From JAZKAR01 sp040389065 (GTDB taxonomy: Bacteria > Pseudomonadota > Gammaproteobacteria > Burkholderiales > Casimicrobiaceae), in contig JAZKAR010000017.1 of NCBI GenBank assembly GCA_040389065.1, positions 1-64,000 on the forward strand: a DNA stretch of 64,000 nucleotides, written 5' to 3'. Of the stretch, positions 52,206 through 61,981 are shown piece after piece (the first letter of the stretch is position 1; each line of letters opens with the position of its first letter). The notes beneath the pieces were generated by a model, which saw nothing but the letters and a program-made list of their open reading frames with translations, was not told the DNA's origin and did not search any database. A program made the translations under genes and the position numbers.

Positions 52206-53579
52206 ATGAATAATAAAAAACGTTACCCCCTAAAAAATTTATTCGGGCGCATTCTCTCCCCTTTTGAAAATTTTCTCCACAGCACCACTTCTGGCGGCCT
52301 TGTATTAATTGGCACTACGCTTCTTGCCTTGCTATTGGCTACAGTGATGGGTAACGCTACATTTCATCATTTTTGGAATCAATCATTTGCACTTTCAGTA
52401 GAAAATGCGTTTGAACTTAAGCTTTCTTGGCACCACTGGGTAAATGATGGGCTGATGACTCTCTTCTTTTTACTAGTAGGTCTCGAACTCAAGCGTGAAA
52501 TTTTAGTGGGCGAACTAGCTTCATTAAAAGATGCAGCCTTACCCGTTATTGCAGCCTTGGGTGGCATGATTGTGCCAGCACTTATTTATACTGGCTTTAA
52601 CCCTCTTGGCACTGCAACTGCTTCAGGGTGGGGCATTCCTATGGCTACTGATATTGCTTTTGCCATCGGAATTCTTGTTTTATTGGGCGAGCGTATTCCT
52701 AAAAACCTGATCATTTTTTTAACAGCGTTAGCGATTGCCGATGATTTAGGCGCGGTTTTGGTGATTGCGTTGTTTTATACCTCCCATGTAAATTTATATG
52801 CGCTAGGAATAGCAGGCGCTTTATTTGTAGGTTTAATGCTATTGAACCAAGGGGGTATTCGCCGTTCTTTACCCTATACCGTAATCGGCATTTTGCTTTG
52901 GTATGCTTTACTAACCTCAGGTATTCATGCCACGCTGGCAGGTATTTTAATTGCCATGGCTATTCCTGCCCTCTCAACATATCAACCTAAGCAATTCCAA
53001 CAACGCATCAGTGAATTAAGCGATGCTTTTGCCGAAGAGCAACATGAAGATACGTCTCATGATGCCCTCAGCAATCATCGCATGGCCTCAATTGCTGGTG
53101 CAATGGAGCGTACAGCAGAAGCCGTGCAAAGCCCTCTTCAACGTATGGAACACACCCTAAGCCCATGGGTTACCTTTTTGATTATTCCTATCTTTGCACT
53201 ATCGAATGCCGGTATTGATTTAAGCGCTATCGAATGGGAAAAAGCACTTGCACAGCCTATTACATTGGGTGTTACATTTGGATTAGTCATTGGGAAATTT
53301 TTAGGTATCAGTGTTTTTTCCTGGTTAGCTATCCAATTTGGTGTAGGGCGCTTACCCAATGGGGTCAATTGGAAACACTTATTAGGTGCAGCTTGGCTAG
53401 GAGGCATTGGCTTCACAATGTCGCTATTTATTGGGCAGCTTGCGTTTAATGATCCCATTCATATTGAAGAAGCCAAACTGGGTATCTTGCTTGCATCTAT
53501 TGCTTCTGCTTTACTTGGCGTGGCATGGTTATATATATTCTCCGATAAGGGAGAGCCTAATGCACGGACAATTCATTAA
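52206..53579 (+). CDS. nhaA: Na+/H+ antiporter NhaA
   Basis: A 457-residue inner-membrane antiporter exchanging Na+ (or Li+) for protons. Its conserved core ATDIAFAIGILVLLGER and IFLTALAIADDLGAVLVIALFY contains the ADD aspartate pair that binds the ion. It is longer than E. coli NhaA (388) mainly through an acidic, His-containing insert near residue 270-300 (DAFAEEQHEDTSHDALSNHR) between transmembrane segments, which is common in some proteobacterial NhaAs. Stand-alone gene after element copy G. Confidence 0.95.
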   Translation: MNNKKRYPLKNLFGRILSPFENFLHSTTSGGLVLIGTTLLALLLATVMGNATFHHFWNQSFALSVENAFELKLSWHHWVNDGLMTLFFLLVGLELKREILVGELASLKDAALPVIAALGGMIVPALIYTGFNPLGTATASGWGIPMATDIAFAIGILVLLGERIPKNLIIFLTALAIADDLGAVLVIALFYTSHVNLYALGIAGALFVGLMLLNQGGIRRSLPYTVIGILLWYALLTSGIHATLAGILIAMAIPALSTYQPKQFQQRISELSDAFAEEQHEDTSHDALSNHRMASIAGAMERTAEAVQSPLQRMEHTLSPWVTFLIIPIFALSNAGIDLSAIEWEKALAQPITLGVTFGLVIGKFLGISVFSWLAIQFGVGRLPNGVNWKHLLGAAWLGGIGFTMSLFIGQLAFNDPIHIEEAKLGILLASIASALLGVAWLYIFSDKGEPNARTIH

Positions 53580-53913
53580 CATCTCTATATTAACGCAGCT
53601 ATAAAAAAATTTTCCATGGTTTGTTATCATTGCACCTAATCATATTTAATAATAATTATACATATTATCAATAAAATAACCCCTAACCTATTTCAGTATT
53701 ATTATTTATAGCTGATCCTCTATTTATTGAGGCATGCTCCTGGACTTTATTTATCATATGTACGCTGATCTTGTTGATCAGCAATGACAGGTTTAGCTAT
53801 AAAAAAATTTATATCTTATTTATATAACGATCAAAATTTTTAAGATTCTCTTTAGCAAAAATATATTATAAATATAGATACTTACTTATCTAATTTAAAT
53901 CGAGAATTTAACC
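53580..53913. other. Intergenic region, nothing recognised
   Basis: About 334 bp, very AT-rich. One small hairpin, GCTGATC-TTGTT-GATCAGC near 53764, lacks a T-tract. Presumably holds the promoter of the AIM24 cassette. Confidence 0.45.
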
Positions 53914-54042
53914 ATGAATATTTTATATATATTAGGTATCGTTATATGTTTTTTTGTTTTTATATTCCTCAGTGGAATTTTTTCTTCTATTCCTAAAAAT
54001 TTTGATGAAAAAAGAAAAAATGTTCCTGGATTTAACGAATAA
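53914..54042 (+). CDS. Small membrane protein, first gene of the AIM24 cassette
   Basis: A 42-residue frame: one hydrophobic helix (ILYILGIVICFFVFIFLSG) then a charged tail with KNFDEKRKNVPGFNE. No family recognised. It is followed after 16 bases by a second mini-gene and then by an AIM24 gene, all on one strand with tight spacing, which supports reality. The ribosome site is not strong. Confidence 0.5.
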   Translation: MNILYILGIVICFFVFIFLSGIFSSIPKNFDEKRKNVPGFNE

Positions 54043-54058
54043 TTACTAGGGAATAATC

Positions 54059-54211
54059 ATGGTTGATTTATTTTTTTCAGGCCTAGCACTCGCTGTATTG
54101 ATTTATAGTATTTTTGATTTCTTTATGCATTATACTGCAAAAAAACGAGGTTCCCCACCGTCAATAAATCAAATTTATAATCACAAACGCTTTCATTCAA
54201 TTAAAAAATAG
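54059..54211 (+). CDS. Small membrane protein, second gene of the AIM24 cassette
   Basis: A 50-residue frame with AGGGA upstream: MVDLFFSGLALAVLIYSIFD begins a single hydrophobic helix, followed by a basic His-containing tail (AKKRGSPPS, NHKRFHSIKK). Not recognised. It ends 12 bases before the AIM24 gene, so it is likely co-transcribed and might anchor or partner that protein. Confidence 0.55.
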   Translation: MVDLFFSGLALAVLIYSIFDFFMHYTAKKRGSPPSINQIYNHKRFHSIKK

Positions 54212-54223
54212 CATTATAAAATC

Positions 54224-54913
54224 ATGTCACATTTTGAAATTCTTGAAAAGGTTGATCCCTGTTTAAAAGTATATTTAAATAAAGGAGAAAGTTGTTATTG
54301 TGCTTCAGGCCGTACAGTTATGATGGATGCAACACTTGACTTAAAAGGTCAATTAAAAGGAAATATTCCTAAAACCCTATTTAGAAAAATGCTTACCCCT
54401 ACTTCCTTTTTTTTCCAAAATATCGTAGCCCAACGCGGTGCAGGCGAGTGTTTAATAGCACCATTATCACCTGGCAGCTTATATGTAATTGATATCGGTG
54501 AAAATCAATATAGTGTAGTTGGATCAGCTTTTTTAGCAGCCTCAAGTCAAGCTCGTGTAAGTGCTGTTTTTCAAGATATAGATAAAGCTTTTCTTGCCAG
54601 CACGGGTGGGTTTTTTATCTTAGAAACAGAAGGGTTAGGTCAAATAACAGTAGCTGGTTACGGCTCATTGCATGAAATACAAGTTACCCCGGGTCACCCA
54701 TTGATTATGCACAATGAGCATGTTATTGCCTGGGAAGATACCGTAGACTTTTCTATTTCACTTTCTACAACAGAAGATAGTTTTTTTAGAAATGTAGTCA
54801 ATAATTATCTTGCAGGAGCTGGCTTTGTTTTACGATTTTCAGGATATGGAAAAATTATTGTTTGTTCACGGAGTCGTGAAAATCTATCATTATGGGTTCA
54901 AGGAAAAACATGA
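54224..54913 (+). CDS. AIM24 (TIGR00266) family protein
   Basis: A 229-residue beta-rich protein of the AIM24 family (DUF124). Recognisable parts are GESCYCASGRTVMMDATLDLKG, RKMLTPTSFFFQNIVAQRGAGE and LAPLSPGSL-type turns, with later VTPGHPLIMHNEHVIAWED. The family spans bacteria to mitochondrial AIM24; bacterial roles are unknown, often near stress and tellurite-type genes. No signal peptide. It is the last of a three-gene cassette and converges on recD with only one base between them. Confidence 0.88.
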   Translation: MSHFEILEKVDPCLKVYLNKGESCYCASGRTVMMDATLDLKGQLKGNIPKTLFRKMLTPTSFFFQNIVAQRGAGECLIAPLSPGSLYVIDIGENQYSVVGSAFLAASSQARVSAVFQDIDKAFLASTGGFFILETEGLGQITVAGYGSLHEIQVTPGHPLIMHNEHVIAWEDTVDFSISLSTTEDSFFRNVVNNYLAGAGFVLRFSGYGKIIVCSRSRENLSLWVQGKT

Positions 54914-54914
54914 T

Positions 54915-56906
54915 CTATTTTAAAAAACTATCATCTTTCTTCAATGCATCCGCCAGCCCAGAATATCGCACTGGCGCACTTTCGATCGCTGCTACTAATA
55001 GTAATGCTTCACCCCAAATTTCAATTTTCTTTTTCGCACGGGTAATGCCGGTATAAATTAAATTACGCGATAACAATGCCGTTTTGCGTGGCGGCAGCAC
55101 CAGCGCTACAGTATTAAATTCTGAGCCTTGCGATTTATGTACAGTCATTGCAAATGCGGTGGTGTAGGCTGGTAAACGTGCAGGACTCATCCAACGCAAT
55201 TGTTGCCCTTCTGTTTCGAAAACAACTTTAAGCTCGCCTTCATATTCTAAAAATAAACCAATATCGCCATTAAAAATGTTCAAGGCATAATCGTTTTCTG
55301 TCACCATAATAGGGCGGCCTGCATAAGCAGCATATGCTGAATAATCTTTAGTATGCGCTTTCTCCCCAGAAGACAAAAGCGTCTTAAAATACTGCTTCGA
55401 TTTGAAGTACGCTTCAATTTTATCGTTTAATTGATGTACTCCGTATTCGCCTTTTCGGTGTGCAGCCAATACCCGAAAATCTAAAAATGCTTTAAAGGCA
55501 GCCACAGCATCATGGGCATGTACAGCTAACCAATACTCTTTAAACCCTTCGCCTACCCGCTCTAAAAATTGTTGCATTAAAAAAGCAGGTGCCTCAAGAC
55601 CTGCCTTCAACTTACCATCAGGCACTCTCTTTTTAGCCAAATGTGATTCATCCATTAATACGATATCTGCATACTGTTCAGAACGAAGCAATGCCACTGC
55701 CTCTATGCCTTTTCCCGCATTAGTTAACTGAGCTAACTGACCAATACCTGGTTGAGCACCAAAACGAAAACTATAACTTAGCTCCATGATCGTGGAACTC
55801 ATTTTTGAAGGCGGGTGTTGGCTCACAGGCAAATCCACACCTGTAATGGCGTGAATAGCGTTTACTGTTGCCTGATCATACGCTTTTAAACTGCATAACT
55901 GACCAAATACCGCACCTGCCTCAACTGAATCTAATTGATCTTGATCACCTAATAGAATTAATCGGCTATGTTCTGGCAAGGCATCAACTACTTTTGCCAT
56001 CAGCGCCAGATCAATCATTGAAGCTTCATCAATCACAAGCACATCTAAGGGCAAAGGATGTTGAGCATCGTGGTAAAAACGTTGCGAGTTCTGCCGGGTT
56101 TTGAGCAAACGATGCAAGGTACTGGCTGTTTCAGGAATACTCTTTGCAATCGCTTCAGACAAACCTAATGAAGGTTTACGGTCTCGAATCGATTCACTCA
56201 TACGCGCGGCGGCTTTTCCGGTAGGCGCTGCAAGTAAAATATTGAGCTTGCCCTCGTACAAATATTGCAAAGCAGCTAGTAACTTCACTACCGTCGTGGT
56301 TTTGCCAGTTCCTGGGCCGCCTGTAATAATACAAAGGCGCTGTATTGCTGCACTGGCGGCAGCTACCTTTTGCCAATCAGGTGTTTGCTGAGATTGCTGG
56401 TTTTTTTGAGATCCATCAGTAAATAAACGGTTTAACTCTTCACGCAATGCCCCTATCGGCAAATCATTTACCGGAGAACGAACAATATTGAGAAGTTTTT
56501 GAGCTAAGCGTTGCTCATATAGCCAGTAGCGTGTGAAATAGAAACGATGCGAGTTATCTAAAATAAAAGGCTTATAATCTCCTGGCCTACCCACTGCTGC
56601 ATACGCATAGAGTTCACTTTGCCACTGCCTTAAAGAAGGCAAGTGCTGCCCTTTATAAAAATGCCCGGCCCATTTATCTAACTGCAAACAAACATGCCCT
56701 TCATTCAGCGCTAGGGTACTTAATTCAATGGCTAACTTTACCGAAGGCAAAAGCTCGCCATGTAAGCGTGTTAATGTACGCAGTAATTCGAGGCTAAGGT
56801 ACTCTTTTTCAGCCTCGCCTGATGCTGTACTCGTAGCACCTAATTTTGCTGCCCCTGCCTTATTCACTATCCCCTCAGATTCGCTAGGCATTTGTGGCGC
56901 CTCCAC
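54915..56906 (-). CDS. recD: Exodeoxyribonuclease V alpha subunit RecD
   Basis: A 663-residue 5'-3' SF1 helicase of RecBCD. Walker A CIITGGPGTGKTTTVVKLL lies near residue 195; motif II is LVIDEASMIDLALM; late motifs are FAMTVHKSQGSEFNTV and NLIYTGITRAKKKIEI. An N-terminal RecB-binding domain precedes it. The gene overlaps recB by 23 bases, typical of recBD coupling. RecD suppresses RecA loading until Chi. The convergent AIM24 gene stops immediately beside its end. Confidence 0.95.
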   Translation of the reverse strand: MEAPQMPSESEGIVNKAGAAKLGATSTASGEAEKEYLSLELLRTLTRLHGELLPSVKLAIELSTLALNEGHVCLQLDKWAGHFYKGQHLPSLRQWQSELYAYAAVGRPGDYKPFILDNSHRFYFTRYWLYEQRLAQKLLNIVRSPVNDLPIGALREELNRLFTDGSQKNQQSQQTPDWQKVAAASAAIQRLCIITGGPGTGKTTTVVKLLAALQYLYEGKLNILLAAPTGKAAARMSESIRDRKPSLGLSEAIAKSIPETASTLHRLLKTRQNSQRFYHDAQHPLPLDVLVIDEASMIDLALMAKVVDALPEHSRLILLGDQDQLDSVEAGAVFGQLCSLKAYDQATVNAIHAITGVDLPVSQHPPSKMSSTIMELSYSFRFGAQPGIGQLAQLTNAGKGIEAVALLRSEQYADIVLMDESHLAKKRVPDGKLKAGLEAPAFLMQQFLERVGEGFKEYWLAVHAHDAVAAFKAFLDFRVLAAHRKGEYGVHQLNDKIEAYFKSKQYFKTLLSSGEKAHTKDYSAYAAYAGRPIMVTENDYALNIFNGDIGLFLEYEGELKVVFETEGQQLRWMSPARLPAYTTAFAMTVHKSQGSEFNTVALVLPPRKTALLSRNLIYTGITRAKKKIEIWGEALLLVAAIESAPVRYSGLADALKKDDSFLK

Positions 56907-59900
56907 TTAATGCATCCGAAAGAGCTTGAATTAACTCAGGTGAAGGATAATCTCGGTGTACGCCATACTGCCCGCTACGATCCCCCAGCCCTCGTAAAAA
57001 TAAGTATAAAACACCGCCAAAATGGCTTTCATAGCTGTAATCTGGCAAACGCTCACCTAAGTAGCGGTGCACAGCAACGGTATACAAAAGATATTGAAGA
57101 TAATAATGATGATGCGCGACTGCTTCTTCTAAGGCTTCAGCATGATAATCTTCAAGCTGATTCCCCAAATGATTCGTTTTATAATCGAGAACATAAAAGC
57201 GATCATTGGCTTGAATAATTAAATCAATATAGCCTCTTAAAAAACCTTGCAGTGTTTCAAAATCAAGCAGCCTGGCAGCTTCAACATAGTGAGGCGATAC
57301 CCCATAATCAGAGTGAGATAACACCTCTATGATGGCATCGACCGACAACGCAGAAACGGGAAATGTAAATTCCATTTCCGCCAAGCGCTGTTTTTTAGGG
57401 ACCGTCATTAATTGTATTGATTCGCTTTGATCGGGCATTAATTCACAATACACCGTATTTTCAACCAGTTCAGCTAATACAGGATGCCAATGCTCTTTTA
57501 ACCCTGATTTTTTGCTTTCACGCTCAATAATGGCGGCGAGATCAGCCGAATCATCTAATGCACGATCACCGCTCCAGTTCCAACATTCTAAAATGTTATG
57601 AACACAGGTTCCCGCTACGCTGGCTTTGATTTCACGTAAGGGATAGTTAAAAATACTAGGGCTGTTACTTTGAGGTTCGCTTTGAATGTCGTCTTCTGCC
57701 TTTTCATCTACGCCATTTACGAATGGCTCAAAGTCTTCAATGTTTTCTGCAGAAAAAGCAGCCCCCTCCACAGGCAGTGGCACATCTTCATCACGATCAG
57801 GCGCTTCATTCACAGCAACTAATGAAGAAGCTTTTGCCACATACATGGTTTTTGCCTGCCGTGTTAACCCTGAAAAACTGGCGACTTTCCATCCCCATTT
57901 TAATGCGCTGCGCTTAAATACAGCTGGTGCAAGTTGAGGCATGGTTTCACTGGGTGCAGGTGCTTGGCACCACAATTCTCGTAAAGGATACACACCGATT
58001 GCTTTAGTTTTTATCTTAGTTTCAGCATCGATCGTTTCCCCTGCTAGCGCCTGAATCTCATCCTCAATAATTTGGCGATCTTTATAACGCACACACCATT
58101 GGCGCATTGAACGTATAGGGTCATTGGTCATGGCTTGATCTGGGCATGGGTGCAGTAACCAACTTAGCGCAGCTGTATGAAAACCTGTTTTTAGCGCATC
58201 TCCCATACTCGCCGTATTACCTGTATTACCCTGCGTTTCTTTCGATTCCTCCAGCACATTAATATTGCCCCATACACAATAGCAGCGATATTTAGCGCGT
58301 GTAAGCGCAACGTATAGCAATCGCAAATTTTCTTCCAGTGATTTCTGAGCAGATTCGCGCCGATGCTGCAACATGCGCTCACTGCCTACATCTAACCAGG
58401 TTTGTTGATCGTAATGCACCAGAATAGCTTCATCGCTATCGCGCAATCGGCTATCAAATAAGTACGGACAAAATACAATAGGGTACTCTAGCCCTTTACT
58501 GGCATGAATCGTTACAATTTTTACACGTTTCGCATCTGACTCTAAGCGCATTAACGTAGCATCACTCTCACTTTGCGTGGAAGGGTCGGCTATTTTTCTG
58601 GCTAACCAGCCTAACAATGATTCCATTCCTAACGCGCGCTGGCTCTCAGCTTGGATCAACTCAGATAAATGCAGCAGATTCGTTAAGCGGCGTTCGCCAT
58701 CTGAAAACTGTAATAACCGTTCGGGAACACTTAAGCGCTGGGGTTCAGCCTCTCTATCCGAATTATCTGTTTTATCTACTTCCAAGGCTATATCTAAGGC
58801 CAACACATCGCTTTCAGCACTTAGCCAATCACGAAATACACGCATAAAACCATGTTGATTCCATAAGGCATGCCATGCCGTAAAATGATCTAAAACTTTC
58901 TCCCATTCCTGAGGCATATTCGCAAGATTCACAATACTTTGCATGGAATAGCCCATCAGGTCAGTGCTTAGCGCGGTACGAATAAAATCCCAGCGTTTAT
59001 GAAAAACGATGGCGGTTAATACAGAAAGCAGCTCTCGCGCTTCGAGCGATTCATAAACGCTCTCTTGCGTGCGGCGAACACTAGCAACACCTCGGCGTGC
59101 CAAGGCATCTTGAATTTTTTTCCCCTTCCACGAATCTTGTACTAAAACTGCAATATCGCCCCCATGAAGCACCCTGCCTTCTAATAAGGCCTTGCCCTGC
59201 GAGGAAAGTAATAATAACCGAGCAATTTCATTGGCCACTCCTACTGTTGCTTGTTCAATGGCTGCATCTTTTTTCCAGCTTTTTTCTTTGGCATCTGCTG
59301 GTAAATCAGGTAGTAACAAAAATCGAAAAGGAACCCCATCATCAAGTAATTCAGGGAACTTTACATCATCACTCGTATCATGAATGATCAACTGATCACG
59401 TACCCGTTCTGACGGCTGTACAGGATAAAACGCAATACCAGGATCAATAAATGGGCAAGATGAATGGCTAAACAACGTATTCACCGCCTCAATTAACCGA
59501 GGTGCCGAACGTTGATTTGTACCTAAGGTTTTAACCGCCTCCGTACTCACCAATTTCTTTGCATCAAGATACGCCAAAATATCAGCACCGCGAAAAGCAT
59601 AAATCGACTGTTTCGGATCACCTACATAATATAAAGGCAAGCCTGAATCTGCATACACCGTTTGAAAAATAGACGCTTGAATCGGGTCAGTATCTTGAAA
59701 CTCATCAATCAACGCTGCACGATAGCGCTTACAAATAAAATCTTTCAGCCCTGCTAACACAGAGTCAGCAGAATGAGCCGGATAGGCGGAGGCGGCGATT
59801 GCCTCTGAGGCATGTTCAACCTGCAAGGCTTTCCATACCTGCATTAATAAATCATCAAAGGTCATTTGCTGACGCGTGGCTTTTCGTTTTGCAGACTCTT

Positions 59901-60918
59901 GTTGAATCCATTCCATCAGCGCAGCACGAACATGGCGTAATCGTAATTGGTAGGCGGCAACCAGCTCTATTGCTACAGCCAGCAAGGTTTCAATACACTC
60001 AAAAATGGCATGATGAAAAGGTTCAGCCCCTTTATTCATGCTGGTGGCTACTTTTGTTGAAGTAAAAAAGACAAAATCATCAGGCTTACCTGCATCCGCA
60101 GCTTTTAACAATGCGCTTGCAAACTCTTCTAATTGCATCCAGGTATCAAACTTTTGCCATCGCCCTAGTATGGCTTTGAGCGTGGTTTTATTTATTTTTG
60201 ATTCGATAAGTTGCTGCTTAAGTGTTTCGGCTTCACTTTCCCATAGGGTTTGCAGCGTTTCTATCGTAGCCTCGAATACCTGTTCTTGGTTCGTTACGTC
60301 AGGTTGTTTTGGTAAAGGCCAGCATTGTTTTACTTTAGCAATAAACGGTTTTAATGGGTTCAACCATTGCTCAGGCGAAGCCTTCACCGCTAGTAAATAC
60401 TCCATCCATGCGCCTTTGGCTTCATGAATGTGCAAACGCCAAAAGTCTTCGGCTACCTCCTGCAACACGTCACTTTCATCGGTCAGTAGCTCAAAGCGAA
60501 AATCTGAACGCGATTCAAAAGCAGCTTCGCCTAATACTCGCTGGCAAAAACCATCAATCGTAAAAATAGCAGCTTCATCAAAACTGGCTACCGCCCGCGA
60601 AAGTTTACGAATGGCGTGTTCGCGATCACCTGTAAAATGCTCAAGCATGCGGGCGCAAAACTCATCAACACCTTCCTTCATTTCAAAGCTATCGAGCACA
60701 TCTGAAAGGCGCTTGCGAATACGTTCGCGTAATTCGGCAGTTGCAGCGCGCGTGAAGGTAACCACTAGAATTTCGGAGACTTTTAGGTTTAAGGTTTCAT
60801 CTAACAACAGACGGGTGTAGAGGCCTGAGATTGTCCAAGTTTTACCCGTGCCTGCGCTGGCTTCGATCAGCGTGTGACCTTGGAGGGGAGTAGTGTAGAT
60901 GTCTAGAAGATGGGGCAT
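56884..60918 (-). CDS. recB: Exodeoxyribonuclease V beta subunit RecB
   Basis: A 1344-residue UvrD-like helicase with a C-terminal nuclease. Motifs: HTLIEASAGTGKTWTISGLY (Walker A, near residue 20), LIDEFQDTDPIQASIFQ (motif II), GDPKQSIYAFRGADI (III), VKIVTIHASKGLEYPIVFCPY (V), LLYVALTRAKYRCY (VI). The RecB-family nuclease has GYIDLIIQANDRFYVLDYKTN (catalytic Asp, Asp, Lys). Repairs breaks and degrades foreign linear DNA. RecC, which recognises Chi and normally lies upstream, is not in the remaining 3 kb. Confidence 0.95.
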   Translation of the reverse strand: MPHLLDIYTTPLQGHTLIEASAGTGKTWTISGLYTRLLLDETLNLKVSEILVVTFTRAATAELRERIRKRLSDVLDSFEMKEGVDEFCARMLEHFTGDREHAIRKLSRAVASFDEAAIFTIDGFCQRVLGEAAFESRSDFRFELLTDESDVLQEVAEDFWRLHIHEAKGAWMEYLLAVKASPEQWLNPLKPFIAKVKQCWPLPKQPDVTNQEQVFEATIETLQTLWESEAETLKQQLIESKINKTTLKAILGRWQKFDTWMQLEEFASALLKAADAGKPDDFVFFTSTKVATSMNKGAEPFHHAIFECIETLLAVAIELVAAYQLRLRHVRAALMEWIQQESAKRKATRQQMTFDDLLMQVWKALQVEHASEAIAASAYPAHSADSVLAGLKDFICKRYRAALIDEFQDTDPIQASIFQTVYADSGLPLYYVGDPKQSIYAFRGADILAYLDAKKLVSTEAVKTLGTNQRSAPRLIEAVNTLFSHSSCPFIDPGIAFYPVQPSERVRDQLIIHDTSDDVKFPELLDDGVPFRFLLLPDLPADAKEKSWKKDAAIEQATVGVANEIARLLLLSSQGKALLEGRVLHGGDIAVLVQDSWKGKKIQDALARRGVASVRRTQESVYESLEARELLSVLTAIVFHKRWDFIRTALSTDLMGYSMQSIVNLANMPQEWEKVLDHFTAWHALWNQHGFMRVFRDWLSAESDVLALDIALEVDKTDNSDREAEPQRLSVPERLLQFSDGERRLTNLLHLSELIQAESQRALGMESLLGWLARKIADPSTQSESDATLMRLESDAKRVKIVTIHASKGLEYPIVFCPYLFDSRLRDSDEAILVHYDQQTWLDVGSERMLQHRRESAQKSLEENLRLLYVALTRAKYRCYCVWGNINVLEESKETQGNTGNTASMGDALKTGFHTAALSWLLHPCPDQAMTNDPIRSMRQWCVRYKDRQIIEDEIQALAGETIDAETKIKTKAIGVYPLRELWCQAPAPSETMPQLAPAVFKRSALKWGWKVASFSGLTRQAKTMYVAKASSLVAVNEAPDRDEDVPLPVEGAAFSAENIEDFEPFVNGVDEKAEDDIQSEPQSNSPSIFNYPLREIKASVAGTCVHNILECWNWSGDRALDDSADLAAIIERESKKSGLKEHWHPVLAELVENTVYCELMPDQSESIQLMTVPKKQRLAEMEFTFPVSALSVDAIIEVLSHSDYGVSPHYVEAARLLDFETLQGFLRGYIDLIIQANDRFYVLDYKTNHLGNQLEDYHAEALEEAVAHHHYYLQYLLYTVAVHRYLGERLPDYSYESHFGGVLYLFLRGLGDRSGQYGVHRDYPSPELIQALSDALSGGATNA

Positions 60919-61038
60919 GCGAGACCGTTTTTTTGGCTATTTATGGTTTATAGATTACCTATTAGGCTTTTTAGGCTTTACAAAACGATGTGTAGAGTTC
61001 CCTTAGCCCAACGGGTGAATGCAACAAATACTCATACG

Positions 61039-61233
61039 CTACCCTTCTTCCCATAACTCATCAGAATCTAAAAAATCCATTTCGTCACTATCGCCAAAAA
61101 GCATTTGCCATATTGCACGGCTATTCTCTTGCGCTGCGATGGCTTCAAAATCGTCTCCATCGTCGTCAGAATCCTCTTCAGAGTCATCGGGACTCGACGA
61201 AAATAAACTCGCTAATGCATCAAAAAAACCCAT
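61039..61233 (-). CDS. Small acidic protein, unknown
   Basis: From the ATG at 61233 this is a 64-residue, strongly acidic protein: an amphipathic start MGFFDALASLFSSS followed by PDDSEEDSDDDGDDFEAIAAQ and a second acidic end FGDSDEMDFLDSDELWEEG. Not recognised. The composition and ordered ends argue for a real gene; an earlier start to 61296 is possible. It sits upstream of recB on the same strand. Confidence 0.45.
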   Translation of the reverse strand: MGFFDALASLFSSSPDDSEEDSDDDGDDFEAIAAQENSRAIWQMLFGDSDEMDFLDSDELWEEG

Positions 61234-61302
61234 TTTTGATTTACCCCTAAATTCAGCAGTTGGAGGTATTACCGCATGTGCATTTTGCACACACAATTAG
61301 CT

Positions 61303-61611
61303 TCAGGCTCTAGAGTAGGTGTCAAAAATCAGAGCCTCATTTGCTGCTGACATTGTGTTGATTTGCGAATCTCGCCGAATCAGTTCAATTTCAGCCTCTA
61401 AATCGATGCATGATAGTAAACCAAATTTATTACAGTTTAGATTTTGTTCTTTCAAAATTAATTTTCTGAAGAAAAACCTGGAGACGCTACCCTCCAGCCA
61501 ATGAACGTCGTGCAGTATCGACATACTTTCAAACAAACTCTCCTTACACTGTTGGCTTGAAAAGCCAGAAATATAAAGAGCTTTATAGCCAGTGGATTGG
61601 CGAACACACAC
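61303..61611 (-). CDS. Hypothetical protein (doubtful)
   Basis: A 102-residue open frame with no recognised family, beginning MCVRQSTGYKALYISGF and ending MSAANEALIFDTYSRA. No clear ribosome site. There is no competing gene on either strand, so it may be real or a remnant; listed so that this stretch is not read as empty. Confidence 0.25.
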   Translation of the reverse strand: MCVRQSTGYKALYISGFSSQQCKESLFESMSILHDVHWLEGSVSRFFFRKLILKEQNLNCNKFGLLSCIDLEAEIELIRRDSQINTMSAANEALIFDTYSRA

Positions 61612-61748
61612 TTACTCTACTACTGAACTCCAAACCTCTGTTATAAGCTATCGTGATAGTGCTCAATCACTCGTGAGAAGTAATAGATAAATCATCATCA
61701 TTAGTAGCACATAAATGAGACAATACACATCTAATAGATATTTTGTAA

Positions 61749-61952
61749 ATGAAAAAGGCAGCAAAAATGGAACAAACATTTGAAAAAGATCATGAAGCCT
61801 TTGATAGAGGGTATAACGCAGGTTTAAATGCAGATGAATTAAACCCTTATCCTAAGCGTAGTGCCGGGGCATTAAGCTGGTCATTAGGGTACATTGAAGG
61901 CGAAGTAAAAAGAAAAGAAGCGAGAGCGCAACGAAGCAGTCAGAGCAAATAG
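61749..61952 (+). CDS. Ribosome modulation factor-like small protein
   Basis: A 67-residue basic protein. The centre AFDRGYNAGLNADELNPYPK then LSWSLGYIEGE matches the pattern of ribosome modulation factor and its relatives (RGYxAGxxG, NPYP, WxxGxxE). RMF dimerises 70S ribosomes in stationary phase; the longer ends here mean a related but different role is possible. The start may be the second ATG at 61767, which has AAGG upstream. A SulP-transporter remnant follows at once on the same strand. Confidence 0.5.
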   Translation: MKKAAKMEQTFEKDHEAFDRGYNAGLNADELNPYPKRSAGALSWSLGYIEGEVKRKEARAQRSSQSK

Positions 61953-61981
61953 CTTTAACATCCCAATTCTCAACATTATTT

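Noticed and set aside
56892..60820. Many plus-strand open frames opposite recB
   Set aside because: They mirror recB codon usage and carry no recognisable domains.
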